A DNA stretch of 11,953 nucleotides from Spirochaeta sp. (GCA_027859055.1 JAQIBO010000376.1:1-11953); one strand, 5' to 3'. Positions 1 through 6,478 are shown, counted from the stretch's first letter. Program-made: numbers and translations. The notes: a model not told the origin generated them from the letters alone.

Positions 1-21
1 CATCGACCGGATAGACCAGAT
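1..21. repeat. Left copy of a 21-bp inverted repeat, cut by the window edge
   Basis: Positions 1-21 are the exact reverse complement of positions 1103-1123. Beyond the exact part, positions 22-31 still match the reverse complement of 1093-1102 at 8 of 10 places. In both copies the match is in the coding frame, reading LVYPVD. Position 1 pairs with 1123, so the exact match may continue outside the window. Confidence 0.9.
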
Positions 22-700
22 CGTCAAGGTCGTCAAGGTCGTCAAGGTCGTCGAGCTCCTCGGCGGCAGGGGCTTCGGTGTCCGAGTCTGTGTCTTCTGC
101 GTCAAGGTTGTCTTCGCCCAGTTCGGCAAGATCGGCGAAGGGGTCCGCCGCGGTGTCGTCGCCAAAGGCGGCCAGGATGTCGTCGGTATCGTCTGCGACC
201 TCGTCGTCGCTGTCCTCGTCTACCAGTTCTTCCGGCTCTGTGAGATCCTCCGCCTCGTCCGGCGTATCCGTGTCGGGCGGCGCCTCCTCGTCGGGAAGTT
301 CGTCGAGCTCCTCCGGCTCGTCCAGTTCCTCCGCCTCGTCGTACGTTTCGGTATCGAAGGAAAAATCCGCGGGTATATCGATATCGTCACCACCAAGGTC
401 CAGCCCGGCAAACGGATCGTCCTCTTCCGCGGCGGGTTCTTCGTTGGTGGATTCATCGTCTTCGTCAAAATCGCTGTCCTGATCTGAAAGGAGCGCGGAG
501 GTGTCATCCTCTGCGGACGCAGAGAACGCCTCACTGTCCGCTTCGGCGTCGTCCAGCAACGCCGAAAGGTCATCGTCGAGGTTGTCCGCAGGCCGCCGGG
601 GTGGTTCAACCATTTCTCCGCGCTCGGCGGCTACGGCGGGTTCATCCCCAAGCGGTACGAGTTGTTCGTGCAGCTGTTCAATTCGTTCCGGTGACGGCAT
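1..700 (-). CDS. Acidic, probably disordered N-terminus of an unidentified protein (partial, C-terminus off the left edge)
   Basis: The minus-strand frame starting with ATG at 700 is open for 233 codons to the window edge. It begins MPSPERIEQLHEQLVPLGDE and then becomes extremely rich in Asp and Glu, with few hydrophobic residues. Two DPFA-type stretches recur (DDPFAGLDLGGDD and AADPFADLAELGED), and near the edge there is a DDL tripeptide repeat. No signal peptide or membrane segment is visible, so this part is probably cytoplasmic and disordered, with any folded domain beyond the edge. AGGA at 705-708 lies 4 bases before the ATG, a short but usable ribosome binding site. It is divergent from the gene at 778. 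I do not recognise the family. A short helical start followed by an acidic linker occurs in some spirochaetal TPR proteins, but that is only an impression. The last residues before the edge (LVYPVD) match the gene at 778 exactly at DNA level, so the extreme left end may be an assembly artefact. Confidence 0.75.
   Translation of the reverse strand, partial: MPSPERIEQLHEQLVPLGDEPAVAAERGEMVEPPRRPADNLDDDLSALLDDAEADSEAFSASAEDDTSALLSDQDSDFDEDDESTNEEPAAEEDDPFAGLDLGGDDIDIPADFSFDTETYDEAEELDEPEELDELPDEEAPPDTDTPDEAEDLTEPEELVDEDSDDEVADDTDDILAAFGDDTAADPFADLAELGEDNLDAEDTDSDTEAPAAEELDDLDDLDDLDDLVYPVD
23..49. repeat. Three exact 9-bp tandem repeats (gtcaaggtc)
   Basis: The unit gtcaaggtc is repeated three times without a mismatch at 23-31, 32-40 and 41-49, followed by a degenerate copy at 50-58. 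On the minus strand, in the frame of the acidic protein, the unit reads as Asp-Asp-Leu, giving DDLDDLDDL. It is a coding microsatellite-like repeat that could vary in copy number by slippage and could also confuse assembly. Confidence 0.9.
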
Positions 701-756
701 CGTTTCCTGCGTTGTATGTCGGCCGATCCGGCGCGGAAATCAAGCTCTCCCGCCCC

Positions 757-775
757 GTTACCGATATACTGTAAC
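757..775. promoter_or_regulatory. -10 box TATACT inside a GTTAC-N9-GTAAC dyad, just before the 778 gene
   Basis: TATACT at 765-770 matches the sigma-70 -10 consensus at 5 of 6 positions and lies 7 bases before the ATG at 778, so transcription would start at or one or two bases before the start codon. No good -35 hexamer is present at 16-18 bp spacing. The arms GTTAC (757-761) and GTAAC (771-775) flank the -10 box symmetrically, which would suit a repressor or activator site. The short arms could be chance. Confidence 0.4.
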
Positions 776-777
776 AC

Positions 778-1611
778 ATGCGGTATCCTGAGGTATCGAA
801 GAAGCGTAGATTTCCCCACGCAATCGCGGTTGCGACCATCCTCATCACGTGTGCAGCCGGACCGGTTCGCCTGGCGGCGCAGGATGCATCACCGGCGGAG
901 GGGCACGTGTCCACCGCGACGTTTCTCGCCGTGTCCGGTATTACCGAGGCGGGCCCGCCGCGCGTACTTGACGACGTGGTGGTGTTCACTTACGAGCAAA
1001 ACGATTACGCCCGCTATGTTGCGATCGCGTTTGAGCATGAAAACTACCAGCACCGACACGTGTTTACCGCGCGGCGTCGTGACGACCGCCCGGACCTTTA
1101 CTATCTGGTCTATCCGGTCGATGTCGAACGGGACAGCCTCACTTATCGGCTCATCGTTGATGGAGTCTGGCTGACCGATCCACATGCACCGCAGATCCGG
1201 GCCGACCGCAACGGTGTGACCGTCGGTTCCGTTGAACTCAATGAACCGCCGCCGTATGAACGGATCTCGCCGCAGATCCACGCGGACGGCTCGGTAACGT
1301 TTTACTTTGCAATCAACTCCCGCGTGTCACCTACCCTGGAGACGGTGGACTCGCGGCAGCTCAGCATTTCCGCCTTCCAGGAACCGCGCGTTTCGGTGGT
1401 GGGTACGTTTAACGGCTGGGACCCGTATTTGCATCGCCTGTCCGGCCCCGGACGGGACGGGTTCTATTCCGTGCGCTTGCCCGTCCCGGCGGGGCCGCAT
1501 TACTACTACTTTATGGTTGACGGTCAGCGCGTCCTGGATCCGTTGAACGGAAGCCGCGCCCGGGACCTCCAGACGGATACGTTTGTATCCCGCATCCACG
1601 TCGATCCCTGA
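778..1611 (+). CDS. Exported protein with two tandem CBM48/AMPK glycogen-binding-like modules
   Basis: A 277-residue protein. Residues 1-35 look like an export signal: a basic stretch (KKRR at 8-11), a hydrophobic core (AIAVATILITCAAGPV) and a possible cleavage after RLAA. LITC at 22-25 could instead be a relaxed spirochaetal lipobox, which would make it a lipoprotein. Residues about 66-153 and 203-275 are two E-set modules of the CBM48/isoamylase-N/AMPK type. The second has the hallmark VVGTFNGWDP (207-216), then FYSVRLPVPAG and YYYFMVDGQRVLDP. The first has the parallel YYLVYPVDVERD and YRLIVDGVWLTDP but lacks the FNGW turn, so it is a diverged copy. No catalytic domain is present. The family binds alpha-glucans in other contexts; sugar binding here is inference. 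It lacks a Shine-Dalgarno site, in line with a leaderless start. The next gene follows after 12 bases. Confidence 0.85.
   Translation: MRYPEVSKKRRFPHAIAVATILITCAAGPVRLAAQDASPAEGHVSTATFLAVSGITEAGPPRVLDDVVVFTYEQNDYARYVAIAFEHENYQHRHVFTARRRDDRPDLYYLVYPVDVERDSLTYRLIVDGVWLTDPHAPQIRADRNGVTVGSVELNEPPPYERISPQIHADGSVTFYFAINSRVSPTLETVDSRQLSISAFQEPRVSVVGTFNGWDPYLHRLSGPGRDGFYSVRLPVPAGPHYYYFMVDGQRVLDPLNGSRARDLQTDTFVSRIHVDP
1103..1123. repeat. Right copy of the 21-bp inverted repeat, inside the sugar-binding-module gene
   Basis: This is the exact reverse complement of positions 1-21. It encodes the beta-strand residues LVYPVD (110-115) of the first module, where they fit the fold: the second module has RLPVPAG at the equivalent place. 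This copy therefore looks native and the left-edge copy looks secondary. Confidence 0.9.
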
Positions 1612-1623
1612 TACAGTACTCCC

Positions 1624-2214
1624 ATGTTCGACTTGCAGTTTCAGATGCACACACGCCCCGACGGAACGGTGGTTCTCGCCTTCGGGCTCTCTTTTCGCCT
1701 GTTGTTTGCCGTTCTGGCGCTGATGGTGGGGGTTGGTATCGCCGGGAGCATCGGCGGCGATGCACCGGGAATTGTCCCGATCGTGATCTTTACCGTGCTG
1801 ATGCTGGGCGCGTTGTATCAGGAGCGGTGGATCTTTGACCCCGGGACACGGTCGATCGTCAGCGCTCACGGGCTGATCGGCCTGGCGTTCCGGCGGCGCT
1901 GGTCGTTTGACCAGGTGGCGGCGCTGGAATACACATCCTACCGCGCCGGGAGCGTACCGGGAAGCGTCACCGCGTCTCCCGCCAACGATGTCGGGCTTGA
2001 CGACACACGTCGCGCCGCCGCGGAGGCAACCAGCCGCTTCTCCCGGGTACCCCGCGGTATGAACCGTTACTTTTTGCGGTATTCCCTGGTCTTTTCCGAC
2101 GGACGGCGGCGCCGGATCGAGTTGCGGCGGGTGCGTGACTGGGAACGGGAAAAACAGATCCCCGCAGCGGTCGCTGCGGCGATCGGCGTGCCGCTGGAGT
2201 TTACTTCACTGTGA
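1624..2214 (+). CDS. Small membrane protein with two N-terminal helices and a soluble basic domain
   Basis: A 196-residue protein. Two hydrophobic segments at about 17-42 and 48-66 form a likely helical hairpin, followed by a soluble region of about 130 residues. That region starts ERWIFDPGTRSIVS, then HGLIGLAFRRRWSFDQVAALEY, and ends with RYSLVFSDGRRRRIELRRVRDW and a short helix, AAVAAAIGVPLEF. The alternation of strands and a final helix resembles the PH-like domains in many small bacterial membrane proteins of unknown function. No catalytic motif is visible. The ATG lies 12 bases after the stop of the sugar-binding-module gene, so the two are almost certainly co-transcribed. There is no Shine-Dalgarno site; a TACAGT box at 1612-1617 sits 6 bases before the ATG and might give its own leaderless start. 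The stop overlaps the convergent oppF end by 14 bases. Function unknown. Confidence 0.75.
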   Translation: MFDLQFQMHTRPDGTVVLAFGLSFRLLFAVLALMVGVGIAGSIGGDAPGIVPIVIFTVLMLGALYQERWIFDPGTRSIVSAHGLIGLAFRRRWSFDQVAALEYTSYRAGSVPGSVTASPANDVGLDDTRRAAAEATSRFSRVPRGMNRYFLRYSLVFSDGRRRRIELRRVRDWEREKQIPAAVAAAIGVPLEFTSL

Positions 2215-3271
2215 CGGTTTCACCGGCAACGGTGCGGACGACGTTTTCCGGTGTGGGTTCAAAGTACAGAAAGCACGCGGTCTGGTGATCCTCGCGAACA
2301 TCACGGAGTTTCGGAACGCTGGTGGCGCATTTGGCCATACGTTTGGGACAGCGGTCGTAAAAGTAGCACCCGTTGCGTTCGGTGTCCGGCGACGGTACGT
2401 CCCCGGTCAGGATAATGCGGTTGCGGTGCCCCTCAACCTCCGGGTCGGGAATCGGTATCGCCGAGAGCAGCGCCTGGGTGTACGGATGCAGCGGCTCGTC
2501 GTACAGCGCCTCCGAATCGGCCACTTCAACGATCACCCCGAGGTACATCACCGCCACCCGGTCGCTGATGTACTTGATCACCGCCAGGTCGTGGGCGATA
2601 AACAGATAGGTCAGGTGAAACTCTTTTTGCAGGTCCCGCAGCAGGTTGAGAATCTGCGACTGAATGGAGACGTCGAGGGCACTGACCGGCTCATCCGCAA
2701 GGATCAGTTGCGGGTTCAACGCCAGTGCGCGGGCGATACCGATCCGTTGGCGCTGGCCGCCGGAAAACTCGTGGGGGTAGCGGTTCTTGAAGTACTTGTT
2801 CAGCCCCACCTTCTCCATCAGCTCTTCCACCCGCTCGTCGATCTCCCGCTTCGTCATCTGCATGAGTCCCCGGTTGACGAAGATCCGCATCGGTTCGGCG
2901 ATGATGTCCCGGACGGTCATGCGCGGATCCAACGACGCGTAGGGGTCCTGAAAGACCATCTGAACGTCTTTGCGATGTTTGAGCAGTTCGCGCGGTGTCG
3001 CTTTGGTGAGGTCGGTGCCGTTCAGCAGAATTTCCCCGCCGGTCGCCTCGTACAACTGCGCCACCGCCCGCGCGGTTGTGGACTTTCCGCAGCCGGACTC
3101 CCCGACCAGGCCGAGGGTCTCACCGCGGCGGATCGTGAAATTAACGCCGTCGACGGCGCGGATATGCCCGGTTGTGCGTTTGAATATAATCCCTTCTTCG
3201 ATCGGAAAGTGGACGCGCAGGTCGCGCACGTCCAGGAGCGGCTGGTGGTTGGATCCGTTATTGTCTGACAC
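2201..3271 (-). CDS. oppF: Oligopeptide ABC transporter ATP-binding protein OppF
   Basis: A 356-residue cytoplasmic ATPase subunit that powers peptide import with OppD. Visible motifs: Walker A GESGCGKST (58-66), Q-loop VFQDP (106-110), ABC signature FSGGQRQR (169-176), Walker B LILADEP (189-195), D-loop SALD and H-loop IAHD (225-228). The C-terminal oligopeptide/dipeptide extension follows, with HPYTQALLSAIP and four cysteines (302, 308, 315, 333) in the pattern that binds an iron-sulfur cluster in some relatives. I chose the GTG at 3271 because GAGGAGG lies 6 bases before it and the protein then begins at the family's usual point. An ATG at 3334 is in frame but would add 21 arginine-rich residues and overlap oppD by 77 bases. 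With the GTG start the oppD overlap is 14 bases. Last gene of the operon; no terminator is seen downstream. Confidence 0.95.
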   Translation of the reverse strand: MSDNNGSNHQPLLDVRDLRVHFPIEEGIIFKRTTGHIRAVDGVNFTIRRGETLGLVGESGCGKSTTARAVAQLYEATGGEILLNGTDLTKATPRELLKHRKDVQMVFQDPYASLDPRMTVRDIIAEPMRIFVNRGLMQMTKREIDERVEELMEKVGLNKYFKNRYPHEFSGGQRQRIGIARALALNPQLILADEPVSALDVSIQSQILNLLRDLQKEFHLTYLFIAHDLAVIKYISDRVAVMYLGVIVEVADSEALYDEPLHPYTQALLSAIPIPDPEVEGHRNRIILTGDVPSPDTERNGCYFYDRCPKRMAKCATSVPKLRDVREDHQTACFLYFEPTPENVVRTVAGETVTVK

Positions 3272-4280
3272 GGCGCGCCTCCTCGGCGTTCTTTTCCTTG
3301 TAGAGCCAGCAGCTGACCGACCGGGCGTCGTCAAGCACCTCCGACGCGGGATACTTGCGGGTACATACGTCCATCGCCTCGGCGCAGCGCGGATAGAACG
3401 GGCACGCGTCGGGCAGATCTATCAGGTTTGGCGGCTGTCCCTCGATGGAAAAGAGGCGGTCCTGATGCTTCTGGTCCAACCGCGGAACGGAGTGAATCAG
3501 CCCGCGGGTGTAGGGATGTCTGGGCTCCTTGAACAACTTCCGCGCCGAACCTTTTTCGACGATGCGCCCGGCGTACATCACCGCCACGTTGTCACACATC
3601 CCCGCAACGACGCCGAGGTCGTGGGTGATCATGATAACCGCAGTGCCCATTTCATCGGCGAGGCGTTTGATGATCTCCAGAATCTGCGCCTGGATCGTCA
3701 CGTCCAGGGCGGTGGTCGGTTCATCGGCGATAAGTATTTCGGGTTTGCAGGAGAGCGCCATCGCGATCATCACCCGTTGGCGCATACCCCCGGAGAACTG
3801 GTGCGGATAGTTGGTGATCCGCTGTTCCGGTTTCGGGATTCCCACCAGGGCGAGCATTTCTACCGCTTGAGCGCGCGCTGATCGGGCGCTGAGCCCCTGG
3901 TGCAGGCGAATCGTCTCCTCCAGCTGTGTGGATACTTTGAGAAACGGGTTCAGAGAGGTCATCGGGTCCTGGAAGATCATCGAGATCTTGTTGCCCCGGA
4001 TTTGTCGCATACGCCGATCCCCCACTTTGAGGAGATCCTCGCCGTGAAAGCGCACTTCTCCACCGACGATCCGTCCCGGCGGTGTTGGTATGAGGCGCAT
4101 CAACGACAGGTTGGTCACCGATTTACCGGAGCCGGACTCACCGACAATTCCAAGCGTCTCGCCTTTGTGCAGATCAAAGGAGACGCGGTCCACCGCCTGG
4201 ACGATACCCGCGTCGGTCTTGAAATGGGTCTGCAGATCGCGAACCTCGAGGATCGGATCGGATAGTACTTTCTCATTCAT
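3258..4280 (-). CDS. oppD: Oligopeptide ABC transporter ATP-binding protein OppD
   Basis: A 340-residue cytoplasmic ATPase, partner of OppF. Motifs: Walker A GESGSGKS (47-54), Q-loop IFQDP (102-106), signature FSGGMRQR (162-169), Walker B ILIADEP (182-188), TTALD (189-193) and H-loop ITHD (218-221). The C-terminal extension has HPYTRGLIHSVPRL and four cysteines (293, 299, 306, 324), the possible iron-sulfur ligands of this subfamily. The paired Walker and signature motifs make both ATP sites of the OppD/OppF heterodimer look intact. The ATG at 4280 follows the oppC stop by 23 bases. Its only Shine-Dalgarno candidate, GGAG, is 11 bases away, so initiation may depend on coupling. The last 14 bases overlap the oppF start. 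Confidence 0.95.
   Translation of the reverse strand: MNEKVLSDPILEVRDLQTHFKTDAGIVQAVDRVSFDLHKGETLGIVGESGSGKSVTNLSLMRLIPTPPGRIVGGEVRFHGEDLLKVGDRRMRQIRGNKISMIFQDPMTSLNPFLKVSTQLEETIRLHQGLSARSARAQAVEMLALVGIPKPEQRITNYPHQFSGGMRQRVMIAMALSCKPEILIADEPTTALDVTIQAQILEIIKRLADEMGTAVIMITHDLGVVAGMCDNVAVMYAGRIVEKGSARKLFKEPRHPYTRGLIHSVPRLDQKHQDRLFSIEGQPPNLIDLPDACPFYPRCAEAMDVCTRKYPASEVLDDARSVSCWLYKEKNAEEARRVRQ
3278..3284 (-). promoter_or_regulatory. Strong Shine-Dalgarno (GAGGAGG) fixing the GTG start of oppF
   Basis: GAGGAGG on the minus strand ends 6 bases before the GTG at 3271. It lies inside the last codons of oppD, so oppF translation is probably coupled to oppD. Confidence 0.75.
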
Positions 4281-4303
4281 AGGACAGGAAACTCCATCGG
4301 TGC

Positions 4304-5410
4304 TCAGAGCCGGTTTTTACTGTGCGGGTCAAAGGCATCGCGCAGGCCGTCGCCCAGGAAGTTCATCGCAAAGAGAAAGAGCGTCATCGCCAGCGCGGGA
4401 AAGAACAGTTGCCACGGCGCGGTGCTCATCCGCTCCACCGCGTCACTTACCAGCGACCCCCACGAGGCGAACGGCGCGGAGATACCCAACCCCAGAAAAG
4501 AGAGAAACGACTCCTGCATGATAAACGCCGGGATCCGCAGGGTGGCAAAGACGATAATGATTCCGGCGGTGTTGGGAATCAGGTGCCGAAAGATGATTCG
4601 CGACTGCGAGGCTCCCATGCTGCGCGCCGCTTCCACAAACTCACTGTTTTTGAGGGAGATGATCTGTCCGCGAACAACTCGGGCAACCACCAGCCAGCTC
4701 ACCAGCGAAAGCGCCAGAAACAAGTTAAAGATGTTGCGGCCGAAGATCGCCATCATGATAATGACCAGGAGCATATACGGCAGACCGTACATGACATCCA
4801 CAAAGCGCATAATCAGGTAATCCGTCTTTCCGCCGAGATACCCTGCGACCGCGCCAAGGACGATACCGATCAGCACCGATGTGATCGTTCCGATCAGCCC
4901 GATCGCCATGGAGATCTGCCCACCGTAAATAATCCGACTGAGCATGTCCCGGCCGAGGTGGTCGGTGCCAAGCAGGTACCGGCGCTGGTGCACCATCACC
5001 TCTTCGTCGTCTATCACCGCGGTTTCATTTTGGACCCGTTGACGAATCTCCGCCAATTGCGCCCGGTCTTCCTCGTTGAGTCCGCTCCGCCCGTCACGTT
5101 CGGCAAGCGCATACAGCCGCGTCTCTATTCGTTCATACCAGAGCTCGCCGGCGCTTTTTGTCAACGACGGCGGCAGATCCCGGTGTTCGGACACCTGAAA
5201 GCGAAAGCTGTGAATCGGCAAAATCGGCGCGGTGATCGACAGCACCGCGTATACGATAACCACCACCAGGCCGATCATCGCCATGTAGTTTTTTCGCAGC
5301 CGCCGCCACGCATCCTTGGTGAGGCTGACGCCTTCAACGGGCTGGGAAAATTCATTCACCTGACCGGTTTCGGGATCGTTGGCCACGTCCTGCATCTGGA
5401 GGTTACTCAT
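4304..5410 (-). CDS. oppC: Oligopeptide ABC transporter permease OppC, with an enlarged extracytoplasmic loop
   Basis: A 368-residue inner-membrane permease that pairs with OppB. After a polar N-terminus, helix 1 is at about 43-65. The family motif LGTDHLGRDMLSRIIYG is at 147-163, followed by five more hydrophobic segments. The cytoplasmic EAA loop that contacts the ATPases is EFVEAARSMGASQSRIIFRH (257-276). The usual DPHSKNRL-type end is present. The protein is about 65 residues longer than E. coli OppC (302). Most of the excess lies between helix 1 and LGTD, a charged, helix-prone stretch at about 70-146 that would face the periplasm. The ATG at 5410 is chosen because AGGA stands 6 bases before it; a TTG at 5416 is in frame but too close to that site. 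It follows oppB after 9 bases. Confidence 0.95.
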   Translation of the reverse strand: MSNLQMQDVANDPETGQVNEFSQPVEGVSLTKDAWRRLRKNYMAMIGLVVVIVYAVLSITAPILPIHSFRFQVSEHRDLPPSLTKSAGELWYERIETRLYALAERDGRSGLNEEDRAQLAEIRQRVQNETAVIDDEEVMVHQRRYLLGTDHLGRDMLSRIIYGGQISMAIGLIGTITSVLIGIVLGAVAGYLGGKTDYLIMRFVDVMYGLPYMLLVIIMMAIFGRNIFNLFLALSLVSWLVVARVVRGQIISLKNSEFVEAARSMGASQSRIIFRHLIPNTAGIIIVFATLRIPAFIMQESFLSFLGLGISAPFASWGSLVSDAVERMSTAPWQLFFPALAMTLFLFAMNFLGDGLRDAFDPHSKNRL

Positions 5411-5419
5411 CGCCAATCC

Positions 5420-6349
5420 TTATTTGTACGAGATGCGCGGGTCGAGAAGCGCGTAAACGATATCGACCACGAAGTTCATCACCACCAGAATGGCGGAAAA
5501 CACGATCACGGTACCCATGATGAGGGTATAATCACGGTTGAACGCAGACTGGACAAAGAAACGTCCCAGCCCGGGAACGCGAAAGATCTGTTCCACCACC
5601 ACCGAGCCGGTAATGATACCCGCAAAGGCGGGGCCGAGAAACGAAACTACCGGCAGAAGCGCGCCTTTCAGGACGTGTTTAAAGATGATCACCGACTCCT
5701 TGAGCCCCTTGGCCCGGGCGGTCCGGACGTAGTCGCTGCGCAGCACTTCAATGACGCTTGCCCGGGTGAGCCGCGCGATATACGCGAAATAGAGAAACGA
5801 GAGGGTGATCGCCGGCATGATGATCGGCAGCCACCCGTTGCGCCCGCCGATCCAGCCACTGGTCGGCAATAGCTGCCACTGGAGCGCCAGAAAGTACATC
5901 AGCACCGGCCCTATGACGAACAGCGGCACCGAAATGCCGATCACGGCGATCGACATGGAGAGGTAATCGGCAAGCTTGTTCTGTCGCAGGGCGGATATGA
6001 CGCCGCTTGTTACCCCGAGGACGATGGAGATGGTGAGAGAGATAACGCCGAGGAGCATTGAAGCGGGAAGACTGGAAAAGATGTAGTAGTTGACATCCCG
6101 GTCCATGTAGCGATACGAGGGGCCGAGATCGCCGCGCATAATATCCCACATGTAGAGGCCGTACTGTACGATAAGCGGCTTGTCCATATCGTACTTTGCC
6201 TCAATATTCTCCATGATCTGCGGTGGGAGCGCCTTTTCCCGGTCAAACGGACCGCCGGGGGCGACCCGGATAATGAAGAAGCTGATCGTTATGATGATCA
6301 AGAGGGTTGGAAACAACCCCAGAAATCTTCGAATGATGTACTGCGTCAT
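5420..6349 (-). CDS. oppB: Oligopeptide ABC transporter permease OppB
   Basis: A 309-residue inner-membrane permease, close to the 306 of E. coli OppB. It opens with MTQYIIRRFLGLFPTLL, the typical OppB/DppB start, with helix 1 at about 9-29, then a periplasmic loop containing APGGPFDRE and GDLGPSYRY, then five more helices. The EAA loop is DYVRTARAKGLKESVIIFKH (206-225), and the end has LLDPRISYK. An upstream ATG at 6409 is in frame but would place 20 codons across the promoter and against the terminator, so the ATG at 6349 is preferred. It has no Shine-Dalgarno site, and a -10 box lies 9 bases before it, suggesting a nearly leaderless mRNA. First gene of the oppBCDF unit. Confidence 0.95.
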   Translation of the reverse strand: MTQYIIRRFLGLFPTLLIIITISFFIIRVAPGGPFDREKALPPQIMENIEAKYDMDKPLIVQYGLYMWDIMRGDLGPSYRYMDRDVNYYIFSSLPASMLLGVISLTISIVLGVTSGVISALRQNKLADYLSMSIAVIGISVPLFVIGPVLMYFLALQWQLLPTSGWIGGRNGWLPIIMPAITLSFLYFAYIARLTRASVIEVLRSDYVRTARAKGLKESVIIFKHVLKGALLPVVSFLGPAFAGIITGSVVVEQIFRVPGLGRFFVQSAFNRDYTLIMGTVIVFSAILVVMNFVVDIVYALLDPRISYK

Positions 6350-6358
6350 GTGGCGGTC

Positions 6359-6388
6359 AGTATAGCGGAATAAAAAGAGCCCTGACAA
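6359..6388 (-). promoter_or_regulatory. Sigma-70 promoter of oppBCDF
   Basis: On the minus strand, TTGTCA (6383-6388, 5 of 6 consensus) and TATACT (6359-6364, 5 of 6) are separated by 18 bp. The -10 box ends 9 bases before the oppB ATG, so the transcript leader would be about 0-3 bases. The promoter lies just downstream of the oppA terminator, giving the membrane and ATPase genes their own start. Confidence 0.75.
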
Positions 6389-6407
6389 GGAAAAGTTCCA
6401 AGCGGAC

Positions 6408-6438
6408 AAAAAAAGCCCCGTCCGGAACCGGACGGGGC
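6408..6438 (-). terminator. Intrinsic terminator after oppA
   Basis: A perfect 11-bp stem (GCCCCGTCCGG at 6415-6425 with CCGGACGGGGC at 6428-6438) is followed on the minus strand by seven T residues (6408-6414). The stem has no T-tract on the plus strand, so it acts on oppA transcripts only. It separates oppA from oppBCDF. Confidence 0.93.
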
Positions 6439-6441
6439 GGT

Positions 6442-6463
6442 ACGGACCGCTGATGCGGTCCGT
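6442..6463 (-). other. Stable hairpin between the oppA stop and its terminator
   Basis: A perfect 9-bp stem, ACGGACCGC (6442-6450) with GCGGTCCGT (6455-6463), and a TGAT loop. It has no T-tract, so it is not a terminator itself. It stands 15 bases after the oppA stop and 3 bases before the terminator stem. A plausible role is protecting the oppA mRNA 3' end from exonucleases. Confidence 0.7.
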
Positions 6464-6478
6464 TGCGAAGCAGAAAGA

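Noticed and set aside
78..482. Serine-rich open frame of 134 codons on the plus strand
   Set aside because: It is the complement of the Asp/Glu-rich minus-strand gene: GAC/GAG-rich coding gives TCG/TCC serine codons on the other strand. No start site or conserved feature.
2135..3268. 377-codon plus-strand open frame opposite oppF
   Set aside because: Shadow of the ATPase coding sequence; low-complexity basic protein without recognisable motifs.
3272..3334. Arginine-rich 21-residue extension of OppF
   Set aside because: It overlaps oppD coding sequence by 77 bases; the GTG at 3271 has an ideal GAGGAGG site and matches the family start.
4277..4297. Six-codon reading frame (MEFPVL) whose stop overlaps the oppD ATG
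   Set aside because: It could couple oppC to oppD translation, but it has no clear ribosome binding site and is short enough to be chance.
4322..5872. 516-codon plus-strand open frame opposite oppC and oppB
   Set aside because: Rich in His, Arg, Gln and Asp with no domain, no ribosome binding site, and lying wholly opposite two certain permease genes. Long antisense frames are common at this GC content.
6350..6409. 20-codon N-terminal extension of OppB
   Set aside because: It would run through the promoter and up against the T-tract of the oppA terminator; the family start is MTQYIIRRFLG at 6349.
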